The notes under the pieces: generated by a model
The model's input: the letters and a program-made list of their open reading frames with translations, nothing else
The model's database searches: none
What the model was told of the DNA's origin: nothing
Made by a program: the position numbers and the translations under genes
Assembly (NCBI RefSeq): GCF_001644605.1
Contig: NZ_CP011388.1
Location: 3,810,501 to 3,874,500, forward strand
Length of the DNA stretch: 64,000 bases
Direction: 5' to 3'
From: Paenibacillus swuensis
GTDB lineage: Bacteria; Bacillota; Bacilli; Paenibacillales; DY6
Shown here: positions 20,021 through 28,059 of the stretch, in pieces
Numbering within the stretch: position 1 is the stretch's first letter
Layout of the letters: the number at the start of each line of letters is the position of its first letter

Positions 20021-20602
20021 TTACAAGCTGGTAATGACTTTGTCAATGATCCCGTATTCCAGCGCTTCTTGAGCAGATAAGAAGAAATCGCGGTCCATGT
20101 CTTTTTCCACTTTCTCAAATGGTTGACCGGTTCGCTCCGCGGTAATTCGCGTGGATTTCTCACGAATCATGAGGATTCGCTTCGCGCTGATCGCGATATC
20201 GCTGGCCTGCCCTTGGGCGCCGCCATGCGGTTGATGAATCATGATTTCACTGTTCGGCAGGGCGAATCGTTTCCCTTCTGCTCCTGCGAGTAACAGCAAC
20301 GCGGCGAAGGAGGCGGCAAATCCCGTACAAATTGTGCTGACTTGAGGCTTAATAAACTGCATCGTGTCAAATATGCCAAAGCCTGCCGAGGTGGATCCGC
20401 CGGGACTGTTAATGTACATGTGAATATCCTTCTCCGGATCTTCAGCGGACAAGAACAGTAACTGAGCAATGATGCTGTTGGCCAGCTGATCATCAATGGC
20501 CGCTCCAAGAAAAATAATTCGGTCTTTCAACAGTCGGGAATAAATGTCATAGGACCGTTCACCGCGACTCGTCTGTTCCACTACATAAGGCATATAATTC
20601 AT
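20021..20602 (-). CDS. clpP: ClpP-family serine protease (paralogue)
   Basis: A 193-residue ClpP-type peptidase. The catalytic Ser98 (FAASF), His123 (MIHQP) and Asp172 (DRDFF) are all present, as is the oxyanion loop SPGGS. The region around the nucleophile reads GFAASFAA rather than the canonical GMAASMG, so this is likely a second ClpP paralogue and not the housekeeping subunit. The start follows GGAGG by 8 bases. It is divergent from a small sigma factor gene. Confidence 0.88.
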   Translation of the reverse strand: MNYMPYVVEQTSRGERSYDIYSRLLKDRIIFLGAAIDDQLANSIIAQLLFLSAEDPEKDIHMYINSPGGSTSAGFGIFDTMQFIKPQVSTICTGFAASFAALLLLAGAEGKRFALPNSEIMIHQPHGGAQGQASDIAISAKRILMIREKSTRITAERTGQPFEKVEKDMDRDFFLSAQEALEYGIIDKVITSL

Positions 20603-20620
20603 TGCATATTCCTCCGCATC

Positions 20621-20665
20621 ATCGTTTATTAGGTGACGTATAGTAAACGATTATGCTTTGGTAAA
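20621..20665 (-). promoter_or_regulatory. clpP promoter with inverted repeat around the -10 box
   Basis: Read on the minus strand, TTTACC (20660-20665) and TATACG (20637-20642) are 17 bases apart. An inverted repeat ATCGTTTA (20621-20628) / TAAACGAT (20644-20651) brackets the -10 box, as a repressor operator would. Confidence 0.45.
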
Positions 20666-20825
20666 GGATACTTTGAAATAATAAATGGAAAGGAGAATTT
20701 ATATTTAAGGGTACTCCGGTTATGCCAAATCATTATTTTTCTGAAGTTGGTGCGTACCTTTTGGGGAATTACATTCGTGTATACTGTAGATATGTAAATC
20801 TTTAAGCCCAAAGGGGATGTCCTGA

Positions 20826-21518
20826 ATGTCTAAAGAAAACATTTACCATACAACCGCGGAACACACTAAATTGATTCGATATTGTAATTCTATGACTAGA
20901 TCTTCTTGGGAGGCCGAGGATTTAGCACAAGATACTTGGCTGAAAGCGATTCAGCATGACCAAGGTAACCGACCCGAGAAATCGGATGCATTCTTATACC
21001 GTATTGCTCGGAACACTTGGATTGATAAAATTCGTCGTCAGGCGCGGTTACACAAAATTATGCAACAAGATCTGTCCAGTACAAAGCAAGAAATGAACGA
21101 GGGTACGATACAGCTGGAAATCATTTTTCATACGATGATTCACTATCTAACGCCTGTGCAGAGAACGGTATTTATGTTACGGGATGTGTTCGGTTATACC
21201 GCTAAGGAAGCATCGGAACATCTAGGGACCACGGAAGGCGCAGTGAAAGCCGCTCTTTTGCGAGGACGGCAATCAATCCTCGCTGTAAGGGAGGAGCTTG
21301 ATAAAGGGGGATTACCCTTACCGCAAGAAGAAGGGGCTCGTGATTACCTGAAAGCAATCGCCGCGGCATATATGGACGGAGATGTGGCGCTGCTCGTGCG
21401 GATGGTGCTGAGTAACGAAGCGGACTCAGCGGTCGCTGTCGTTCAGGTTCAGATCAAAGCGATCGAGACTCGTTCCATAAACATGTCCCGCCGATCGGAC
21501 ATGTTCATGGCGGCATAG
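20826..21518 (+). CDS. Small sigma-70 family (ECF-like) sigma factor
   Basis: A 230-residue sigma factor with region 2 (EAEDLAQDTWLKAI, then FLYRIARNTWIDKIRRQ) and region 4 (LTPVQRTVFMLRDVFGYTAKEASEHLGTTEG, helix-turn-helix in the second half). A C-terminal extension of about 65 residues (DYLKAIAAAYMDGDVALLV...) resembles the start of the SnoaL-like tail of SigJ-type ECF factors. No anti-sigma gene is adjacent. AAGGGGA lies about 10 bases before the ATG. A frameshifted relative lies near 62.6 kb. Confidence 0.88.
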   Translation: MSKENIYHTTAEHTKLIRYCNSMTRSSWEAEDLAQDTWLKAIQHDQGNRPEKSDAFLYRIARNTWIDKIRRQARLHKIMQQDLSSTKQEMNEGTIQLEIIFHTMIHYLTPVQRTVFMLRDVFGYTAKEASEHLGTTEGAVKAALLRGRQSILAVREELDKGGLPLPQEEGARDYLKAIAAAYMDGDVALLVRMVLSNEADSAVAVVQVQIKAIETRSINMSRRSDMFMAA

Positions 21519-21522
21519 TGAA

Positions 21523-21556
21523 ATGAAAAAGACGCCATTTCGGCGTCTTTTTCATG
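21523..21556. terminator. Bidirectional terminator
   Basis: A perfect 14-bp stem ATGAAAAAGACGCC/GGCGTCTTTTTCAT lies between the convergent sigma factor and GlsB-type genes. Confidence 0.9.
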
Positions 21557-21574
21557 TTCAATATTCAGCTTTGC

Positions 21575-21817
21575 TTACATTTTACGTGCAATTAATGAGA
21601 AGAGGAACACGAAAATAACGGCCCCGATAATGGCGGGAATGATTGAGAATCCGCCCACAACGGGACCGAACGTTCCGAGCAGCGCCACCCCGAGCCAAGA
21701 TCCGATAATACCGGCGATGACATTACCGATTACACCGCCCGGGATATTTTTGCCACTGACAATCTGAGCAAACCAACCGATAACGCCGCCAACAATCAAC
21801 ATCCATAAAAACTCCAT
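21575..21817 (-). CDS. GlsB/YeaQ/YmgE-family stress membrane protein
   Basis: An 80-residue protein with three glycine-rich hydrophobic helices, matching the transglycosylase-associated GlsB/YeaQ/YmgE family (WMLIVGGVIGWFAQ, GNVIAGIIGSWLG). Members are small membrane proteins induced by general stress; no enzyme activity is established. GGAGGG precedes the start. It may belong to the neighbouring stress genes (catalase, ClpP, sigma factor). Confidence 0.9.
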   Translation of the reverse strand: MEFLWMLIVGGVIGWFAQIVSGKNIPGGVIGNVIAGIIGSWLGVALLGTFGPVVGGFSIIPAIIGAVIFVFLFSLIARKM

Positions 21818-21887
21818 AATAAGAACCCTCCTTGATTAGAAGCTTACTTCATATGTATGGGGTTTGGACAAAGTTATTCCGGTGATG

Positions 21888-22742
21888 CTACAACTTTCTG
21901 TAACTAAGCGGAGCTATGCCGACAAACTTTTTGAAAGCTTTTGAGAATGTGAATAGATCCGCATATCCTACAGATTCTGCAATTTCAGACAGTTTATACT
22001 GGGTTTCTTTCAGCAGCAACTTAGATTGCTCAATCCGAAGTTTCTGTAAATATTGGACGGGAGAAATTCCATAAATTTGTTTAAACTTCTTAGCGAAGGT
22101 TGTTCGATCCACACCTGCATATGCGGCCATCTCCTGAATGGTAATCCCTTCGGCATAATGTATCTCCATATAGTCCCGGCCCCGTTCAAGCCATGAAGTG
22201 GATGATACCATCGCATCAAGTCCGTTGTTGGATGGGTTGGATAGACAATCGAATACACGCAGGAAATAAACCATCCGGTTTAAGTCCGTACAAGCCCCGC
22301 GAACTCTAGAAGCCTGCAGAAATTCTTGCATCAGATGAATGGCATCAACATTGGCGCCGCCGGGGAGAAACGGCCGATGCGGAACCAGTCCGATCCTCTT
22401 AAGAAGGTCCAGCGCCTGTTTTCCGTCAAAAGCAAACCAGATCTTCTTAAGCGTATCGTGGGGGTCGGTATAATACTCATGCACAACTTGAGGAAACAGG
22501 CAAAACAGATCGCCGCTCTTTAACGGGTAACTCCCTCCGCCTTGATGGAACATACCTGTTCCTTCCAGAACAAACATCAAGAAATAGTAAGGAGAAGTGC
22601 GAGGTCCGATATGGTAGTGAGTCTTTACAACATTGGTACCTATTCGCAAAGGCCATGCGCCTCCCGACTTCTCAAAGGAAGAGGGGATGAAGTAATGATT
22701 TTCCAAAAATTCGTTTGCTTCTTCTTTCATAAACCCGCTCAT
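21888..22742 (-). CDS. AraC-family regulator
   Basis: A 284-residue regulator with an N-terminal cupin-like sensing domain (residues about 20-150) and a C-terminal double helix-turn-helix (IQEMAAYAGVDRTTFAKKFKQ and LSEIAESVGYADLFTFSKAF). It begins with ATG after GAGGTG. It is divergent from the SsuD-like monooxygenase and sugar-type ABC genes and is their likely activator; the sensing domain is of the kind that often binds sugars. Confidence 0.88.
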   Translation of the reverse strand: MSGFMKEEANEFLENHYFIPSSFEKSGGAWPLRIGTNVVKTHYHIGPRTSPYYFLMFVLEGTGMFHQGGGSYPLKSGDLFCLFPQVVHEYYTDPHDTLKKIWFAFDGKQALDLLKRIGLVPHRPFLPGGANVDAIHLMQEFLQASRVRGACTDLNRMVYFLRVFDCLSNPSNNGLDAMVSSTSWLERGRDYMEIHYAEGITIQEMAAYAGVDRTTFAKKFKQIYGISPVQYLQKLRIEQSKLLLKETQYKLSEIAESVGYADLFTFSKAFKKFVGIAPLSYRKL

Positions 22743-22843
22743 GGTATCACCTCATTTATCTGATAGTAATCAACTTAAATGGCGTTTTCAAGCACTATAT
22801 ACTCATACAATACCACAAAAAGACAAATTATAAATGCCACGGA

Positions 22844-22978
22844 TTGACATTTACCCAGTTACGAAGTTGCTGTATAGTTCTACTTATACATAATACCAAC
22901 TAAACAACTAGGAATTGTCGACCAGACTACTGGAGATGCAACTGAACGGATGTAATGCCGGGTATGTTGTATTTTTTT
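22844..22978 (+). promoter_or_regulatory. Attenuator-like leader of the SsuD-like operon
   Basis: Possible promoter elements are TTGCTG 22867 / CATAAT 22889 (spacer 16) and TTGACA 22844. The leader has the core GACCAGACTACTGGAG (22920-22935; CCAG/CTGG hairpin) followed by a terminator: ATGCAAC (22936-22942) pairs with GTTGTAT (22966-22972), an inner CGG/CCG stem, then seven T. An upstream ACAAC (22904-22908) could pair with GTTGT instead and act as antiterminator. The gene starts 44 bases after the T run. The same core precedes the sulfatase leader terminator. I do not recognise a known riboswitch class. Confidence 0.5.
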
Positions 22979-23021
22979 AGCTTATGGCGGCACTTCGTAT
23001 GATGCGGAGGAGAAGAGAACA

Positions 23022-24158
23022 ATGAGTGAAACCACAAAAGTCGAGTTTGGGTGGTTCATACCAACGACGGGGGACGGTGAACATATCGGTATTCCGCCGG
23101 AACGCGAATCCACTGTGGAGTACATGGTTCAGGTTGCCCAGGCAGCCGAGCAAGCAGGTTATGAATTTGCCTTAATTCCCACGGGAGGAGCGTGTCTGGA
23201 CGCTTGGGTTGTGGGTTCATGGATTGCGGCCAAGACCAAGAATTTCAAATCCCTGGTAGCCATGAGACCGGGACTAGTTGCCCCTGTATTATCGGCGCAG
23301 ATGGCGACTACGCTGGATCAGATGTCTCAAGGCCGTGTGCTCGTCAATGTGGTAACTGGCCATTATCCGGCTGATTTGAAGGCTGCGGGAGACGCGTTGG
23401 CTGAAAACCATGACGGCAGATATGAAAGAACGAGAGAGTTTCTGCAAATCGTTAGGGGAGTTTGGGATGAAGCTTCGGGAAGAACAGCCGAGACGCTAAA
23501 TTTCAAAGGGGAACATTACGAAATTGAAGGGGGTAAAGTTCGACCAGCACCTTACACGGATAGCCATCCTCCGCTATATTTCGGCGGAAGTTCACCGGCA
23601 GGTAAACAGGTAGCGGCTGAATTCGCTGACGTCTATCTCATGTGGGCCGAGCCGCTGGATTGGATTCAAGGACAGATTAACGAGATGAAGAACTACTTGG
23701 AAGAGCTAAAAAACGCCAAGGGAGCTTCACGAGAGCTTCGATACGGCATTCGGGCTCAATTAGTTGTTCGAGATAGTGAAGAAGCGGCATGGGAAGCGGC
23801 ATGGAATATTATCAGTAAGGCTGATCCCGAAATGATGAAGTCCAGAGAGAAGCTTCACAGCAAGACGGACGCGGTAAATCAGAAGCGCCAGATGGAATTG
23901 TGGGAAGAATCAAGCAACAATGATTATGTCATTGGTCCGAATTTATGGTCCGGATTGTCCGCCATCCGAGGCGGAGGGGCTGTGGCATTCGTGGGGACAC
24001 CCGAGCAGGTAACAGATCGGATTCTCGAATTCGTAGACATCGGCGTAACCTCTTTTATCCTGTCAGGGTACCCGCATTTAGAAGAAGCCGTCATTTCCGG
24101 AGATATTCTAATGCCTTTACTAAAGCGTAAATTAGCCGAGCGTGGTGTACACGTGTAA
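23022..24158 (+). CDS. SsuD-like FMNH2-dependent sulfonate monooxygenase
   Basis: A 378-residue flavin-dependent monooxygenase of the luciferase-like family, close to alkanesulfonate monooxygenase SsuD (N terminus FGWFIPTTGDGEHIG; the Cys of GACLDAWVVGSW; C-terminal GPNLWSGLSAIRGGGAVAFVG and FILSGYPHLEEA). Such enzymes use reduced flavin and oxygen to release sulfite from sulfonates. Here the neighbours are a sugar-type ABC importer rather than SsuABC, as in the sulfoquinovose monooxygenase (sulfo-ASMO) loci, so a sulfosugar is a reasonable guess for the substrate. GCGGAGGAG precedes the ATG. Confidence 0.88.
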   Translation: MSETTKVEFGWFIPTTGDGEHIGIPPERESTVEYMVQVAQAAEQAGYEFALIPTGGACLDAWVVGSWIAAKTKNFKSLVAMRPGLVAPVLSAQMATTLDQMSQGRVLVNVVTGHYPADLKAAGDALAENHDGRYERTREFLQIVRGVWDEASGRTAETLNFKGEHYEIEGGKVRPAPYTDSHPPLYFGGSSPAGKQVAAEFADVYLMWAEPLDWIQGQINEMKNYLEELKNAKGASRELRYGIRAQLVVRDSEEAAWEAAWNIISKADPEMMKSREKLHSKTDAVNQKRQMELWEESSNNDYVIGPNLWSGLSAIRGGGAVAFVGTPEQVTDRILEFVDIGVTSFILSGYPHLEEAVISGDILMPLLKRKLAERGVHV

Positions 24159-24195
24159 TGAAAACAAATGTATATTTTAAGGGAGGATTTTGTAC

Positions 24196-25515
24196 ATGAA
24201 TAAACGTTTCGTACTGTCCACAATAGCTTTGATCTTAATTGTTTTCCTTGCAGCCTGCGGCTCTGACACTAACGGGTCGGCGTCCAACAATACCAACTCA
24301 ACAGTGAAGGAAACAACACCGGAAGCAAACGAGCCTTCCAAAGATAGCGGAAAAGAAGCCGAACCGGTGAAATTAAGCTTTATCCATTGGCGGGGGGAAG
24401 ACAAGGCGGTACTGGACGGAATCATCTCCAAGTTTCAGACCGAAAATCCTGGGATCACGATTGAAACTCAGGTGTTTACTTCCGAACAGTATCAATCTAC
24501 AGCGCAAGCCAAGTTATTGGATGAATCCGTAGGAGATGTGTTTGCATCGTTTCCCGGCGCTCAATTCGAGGCCATCGTAAAAGCGGGTATATTCACGGAT
24601 CTTTCAGGGGCGCCGTTCTTAAATAACTTTACGCCAAACCTGATCCAGTCAGGCCAGAAAGACGGAAAACAATACGCTGTTCCGTATCAACTTGTATACA
24701 ACATGCCCATTTATAATGTGAAGTTGTTTGAAAAACACGGGATCGAGATCCCTAAGGACTGGGATGGTTTCCTTGCCGCCGCGGAAAAGTTGAAGCAAGC
24801 CGGTATTACACCGATTGCTTTTCCGGGAGCCGATATCGGCCCGGGTCAGTTTATGAACACGATGGTTATGAACAACGCGCCGGATGAACAGATCTTCACG
24901 AAACTGGTCAACGGGGAAGCGAAGCTGACAGAAGACTGGTGGATCAAGACATTGTCCCAGTTCAAAGAACTGAACGACAAAGGCTATTTCCAGAAGGATG
25001 CCCTGGGTACCAAAGATCAGGGTGCGGGCGCATTATTTGCCCAAGAAAAAGCGGCCATTCTGGCAACCGGCTCTTACCAGCTGGCTCAGAATAAGAAGAA
25101 TAACCCGAATCTGGTGCAAGGTTTGTTGGCGCCGATTACGGTAACAGCGGACAAGGCGGTATTCGAGGGGATTCATACCACAACATTTATGCTTGGTGTG
25201 AACAGCAAATCCAAACATCCCGAAGAAGCGAAGAAGTTTCTTGAATTCCTAAGCAGAACAGAGATTGCGGCGGAATATGCGAATGGAACGGTTCAAGGGG
25301 TTACGGTGAAAGATGTGGAATACACTAGCGAGGAATTAAAGATCGTTTCCTCATGGACTTCACGTAAAACGAGATTCCAACCGCGTTTCACGATCACGAA
25401 CACAGAGATTCAGAAAGCTGTAACGAGCTCAATCCAAGCTGTCCTTGGCGGAAAATCTCCGGAAGATGCCGCTAAAGAAGCTCAGGCGATCGTAGATCAA
25501 CAGATCAAAGGGTAA
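24196..25515 (+). CDS. Sugar-type ABC transporter solute-binding lipoprotein
   Basis: A 439-residue family 1 extracellular binding protein. The signal peptide ends in the lipobox LAAC (about C20), followed by a Ser/Asn/Thr-rich linker and the bilobal domain (SFIHWRGEDKAVLDGIISKF; FTSEQYQSTAQAKL; NVKLFEKHGIEIPKDWDGF). It binds the ligand outside the membrane for the two permeases that follow. ATG 24196 is 8 bases after GGGAGGA. It begins 37 bases after the monooxygenase gene and is probably in one operon. Confidence 0.93.
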   Translation: MNKRFVLSTIALILIVFLAACGSDTNGSASNNTNSTVKETTPEANEPSKDSGKEAEPVKLSFIHWRGEDKAVLDGIISKFQTENPGITIETQVFTSEQYQSTAQAKLLDESVGDVFASFPGAQFEAIVKAGIFTDLSGAPFLNNFTPNLIQSGQKDGKQYAVPYQLVYNMPIYNVKLFEKHGIEIPKDWDGFLAAAEKLKQAGITPIAFPGADIGPGQFMNTMVMNNAPDEQIFTKLVNGEAKLTEDWWIKTLSQFKELNDKGYFQKDALGTKDQGAGALFAQEKAAILATGSYQLAQNKKNNPNLVQGLLAPITVTADKAVFEGIHTTTFMLGVNSKSKHPEEAKKFLEFLSRTEIAAEYANGTVQGVTVKDVEYTSEELKIVSSWTSRKTRFQPRFTITNTEIQKAVTSSIQAVLGGKSPEDAAKEAQAIVDQQIKG

Positions 25516-25516
25516 T

Positions 25517-26389
25517 ATGAGAAGATCCAAACTTATCTATATATTCTTCCTGCCGGGGACTCTGTTATATCTATTCTTGTTTATTTATCCTTCGCTCACC
25601 GGCTTGTATTACTCATTTACGGATTGGGACGGTTTATCGCCGTCCTACCGTTTTGTCGGGACCGATAACTATGTACGTCTTTCTGAGGATATTGTTTTTC
25701 GAAAGGCATTCGTAAATAACCTTAAATTTATGCTTTTCGTGGTTGCTGCCCAGACTTTAATCTCATTACTATTGGCTTTAAGGCTTGCAGGAAACACCAA
25801 GGTAAATGTGGCGCTGCGGTCGCTCTACTTCATTCCGACGATTATCTCGTCCGTGGCTGTCGGATTTATCTGGACGTTTGTCTATGATCCGACGCAAGGC
25901 GCGTTAAATCTGATGTTCGCCAAAGCCGGTTTGCCGAATCTTGCGCAAAATTGGCTTGGAAATATGAATATGGCCATCTTCTCCGTTGCCGCCGTGCAAG
26001 CTTGGGCGCATATCGGACAAATGGTGATTCTGTTTGTGGCTGGGATTCAAGCTATACCCAAGGAGTTACTGGAGTCCGCCAAGCTTGACGGTGGTTCACG
26101 TCTTCAAATCTTTACGAAGATCATGTGGCCGTTACTCGCTCCTGCTGCGGCTATCGTGGTATCGTACACTACCATTCAATCCTTCAAAGCTTTCGATCTG
26201 GTGTTCACAATGACGGGTGGAGGACCAGCCTATTCTACGGAAATCTTGACAACGTTCATTTATAGTTCCGCATTTACGAATTATTCCTTTGGTTTAGCTT
26301 CCGCGGGTTCCGTAGTGTTCCTCGTTCTGATCTCAGTCATTACATTCCTGCAGTTCCGAGTGCTTCGCACCGATCGAATTACTTATTAA
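25517..26389 (+). CDS. Sugar ABC transporter permease (MalF-like)
   Basis: A 290-residue inner-membrane permease with about six helices and the ATPase-contact EAA loop ELLESAKLDGGSRLQIFTKIMWPLL (shown in part). It starts one base after the stop of the binding-protein gene, so translation is coupled. It pairs with the next permease. No ATPase gene is present; import probably uses a shared MsmX/MsmK-type ATPase encoded elsewhere. Confidence 0.93.
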   Translation: MRRSKLIYIFFLPGTLLYLFLFIYPSLTGLYYSFTDWDGLSPSYRFVGTDNYVRLSEDIVFRKAFVNNLKFMLFVVAAQTLISLLLALRLAGNTKVNVALRSLYFIPTIISSVAVGFIWTFVYDPTQGALNLMFAKAGLPNLAQNWLGNMNMAIFSVAAVQAWAHIGQMVILFVAGIQAIPKELLESAKLDGGSRLQIFTKIMWPLLAPAAAIVVSYTTIQSFKAFDLVFTMTGGGPAYSTEILTTFIYSSAFTNYSFGLASAGSVVFLVLISVITFLQFRVLRTDRITY

Positions 26390-26412
26390 ACCTTCGGAGG
26401 TGTACATACATC

Positions 26413-27228
26413 ATGTGGATTCGAATCGCCGGCTGGGGTTTACTGGCTGTATTCGCGGTTATCATACTTGGTCCTCTACTGTTGGTGTTATCCACATCGT
26501 TCAAAACCACACCACAGTTCATTACAGACCCGCTCGGGATTCCGCCGTCTCTGTCCTTTCATAACTATATAACGATTTTTCAAGGGCAGCAGATGTGGCG
26601 ATATATCAGTAACAGTGCTATTGTCACCGGAAGTTCTGTCTTTATAGAACTTGTCATTTCCGGAATGATCGCCTACGGCATCACCAGGTTAGGGCGCTTA
26701 ACAAGTACCGTCGTATTCGGATTTTTTGCCTTAGGCATGATGATTCCTTCTCAGGTGAATATTATTCCGATTTATTTACTTGTTAACCGGCTGGGGTGGA
26801 ATAACAGCTTATCCGGCTTGACCGCGGTTACAGTCGCTATGCTTATTCCATTGTCCGTGTTTATGTTAACGGGATTTATGCGAACTCTTCCAAAAGAGAT
26901 GATGGAAGCGGCATCCATCGACGGTGCGGGCGAGTGGAGGTTGTTAACACAGATTGCTGTTCCGCTGTGCGCGCCATTCTTTGCTGCGACGGCTGCTTTC
27001 TTGTTCGTCATCGTATGGAATGATTTATTGTTTCCTATGTTGCTTGTGAACGGCAGTGACAAATTAACTTTACCGCTGGCTATGTTGCGGTTTCGGGGAG
27101 AGTATGTCACGGATTATCCGATGTTATTAACGGGAGTCACGATCGCAACTATCCCCATGGTTATTATGTTTGTGTTTCTTCAACGTTACTTCATCTCAGG
27201 TACGTTGGCAGGAGCGGTCAAAGGTTAG
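26413..27228 (+). CDS. Sugar ABC transporter permease (MalG-like)
   Basis: A 271-residue permease of the carbohydrate-uptake type, with the EAA loop EMMEAASIDGAGEWRLLTQI and the C-terminal end YFISGTLAGAVKG typical of MalG-like subunits. It begins 23 bases after the first permease, after GGAGGTG. It is the last gene of the operon; a terminator follows. Confidence 0.93.
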   Translation: MWIRIAGWGLLAVFAVIILGPLLLVLSTSFKTTPQFITDPLGIPPSLSFHNYITIFQGQQMWRYISNSAIVTGSSVFIELVISGMIAYGITRLGRLTSTVVFGFFALGMMIPSQVNIIPIYLLVNRLGWNNSLSGLTAVTVAMLIPLSVFMLTGFMRTLPKEMMEAASIDGAGEWRLLTQIAVPLCAPFFAATAAFLFVIVWNDLLFPMLLVNGSDKLTLPLAMLRFRGEYVTDYPMLLTGVTIATIPMVIMFVFLQRYFISGTLAGAVKG

Positions 27229-27244
27229 ATTGGAAGAAAGGAAG

Positions 27245-27266
27245 GACGCCGATTCGGCGTCTTTTT
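27245..27266 (+). terminator. Intrinsic terminator
   Basis: Stem GACGCCG/CGGCGTC with loop ATT and a TTTTT tail ends the ABC operon. Confidence 0.85.
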
Positions 27267-27272
27267 GGTTAT

Positions 27273-27902
27273 TTAATTGTGTTTAACAAGGGGGGTGAAT
27301 AATGGTGCTAATCTGGAAGAGTGAACCCTGCCGTTAAGCCCGTAGAATTCACAGAAATTCATGATCAAGGGTTTCCACTTATCCGGATCAATATAATGTT
27401 GATCTTTATACAACAGTAGCTCCTCATCAATATGTACCTTTAAGATTTTCACCTCAATAGATACAAGACTGCTTGGTTGCTCGAAATCGTGTATTTGAAC
27501 CATAGTTGCTTCCAATTGTACAGGACATTCCATCACACGGGGGGGTCCAACAAGGTGCGACGGTTGCTCAGATACCCCTGCGGTTTCAAATTTATCCCCT
27601 AGATAGGTATAGCCTCGTTTAGCTTTGCTTTCAGGAACTGGATTTTTGCCTGTATAGAGAGCAAGCCGATCTACAGCCCGGACAAGTTCCACAGATGGAA
27701 GATTGAGCACGCACTCCTTGTTCCTTTGCAAATTCTCTACGGTTTGGGACTTCCGGCTTAAACCAAGCATGCACGATTGGTTTAGCCACCAAGCGGAAGA
27801 CATGGGTGCCAAGTTCGCGGAGCCGTCTTCGTTCATCGTACTGATCAATACGACAGGTGTTCCGAAATACAAGATATTCGGCTGAATTTCAACATGTTTC
27901 AT
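27273..27902 (-). CDS. Flavin reductase domain protein
   Basis: A 209-residue FMN-binding split-barrel protein of the flavin-reductase-like (DIM6/NTAB) group: FGTPVVLISTMNEDGSANLAPMSS, then the flavin-contact GLSRKSQTVENL. It may supply reduced flavin to a two-component monooxygenase. I chose ATG 27902 (MKHVEI) because GAGGGAG lies 9 bases upstream; the open frame continues 71 codons further but overlaps the divergent adaA promoter and gene. It faces the SsuD-like operon tail to tail, and it is the obvious local flavin donor for that enzyme. Confidence 0.85.
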   Translation of the reverse strand: MKHVEIQPNILYFGTPVVLISTMNEDGSANLAPMSSAWWLNQSCMLGLSRKSQTVENLQRNKECVLNLPSVELVRAVDRLALYTGKNPVPESKAKRGYTYLGDKFETAGVSEQPSHLVGPPRVMECPVQLEATMVQIHDFEQPSSLVSIEVKILKVHIDEELLLYKDQHYIDPDKWKPLIMNFCEFYGLNGRVHSSRLAPLFTPLVKHN

Positions 27903-28025
27903 TCCACATTTCTCCCTCATCAATTCCAACTGGATTGCATCTGTAATGTACCTTAATTTGGCTATTGAAACTTTCGAAATCTTGACAGTACATTTAGAAT
28001 TGAAGATAAGCTGCTCATGGCATGG

Positions 28026-28059
28026 TATAATTTGAGTGAAGGAAGGGTGGGCTGATTCA
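28026..28059 (+). promoter_or_regulatory. adaA promoter -10 and ribosome-binding site
   Basis: An extended -10 (TGG then TATAAT, 28026-28031) without a good -35 is followed by GGAAGGGTGGG. The start site this implies (about 28038) rules out the GTG at 28036 as the start codon of adaA. Confidence 0.5.

Noticed and set aside
22901-22978. Guanidine-I (ykkC) or S-box riboswitch before the SsuD-like gene
   Set aside because: A few short blocks (CTAGG, ACGG, GCCGGG) recall ykkC, but the conserved paired regions are missing, and the S-box GCCCGATGAA-type core is absent. Listed as unknown leader.
24196-27228. Complete sugar ABC transporter
   Set aside because: No ATPase gene is present in or near the operon, so a shared ATPase must be assumed.
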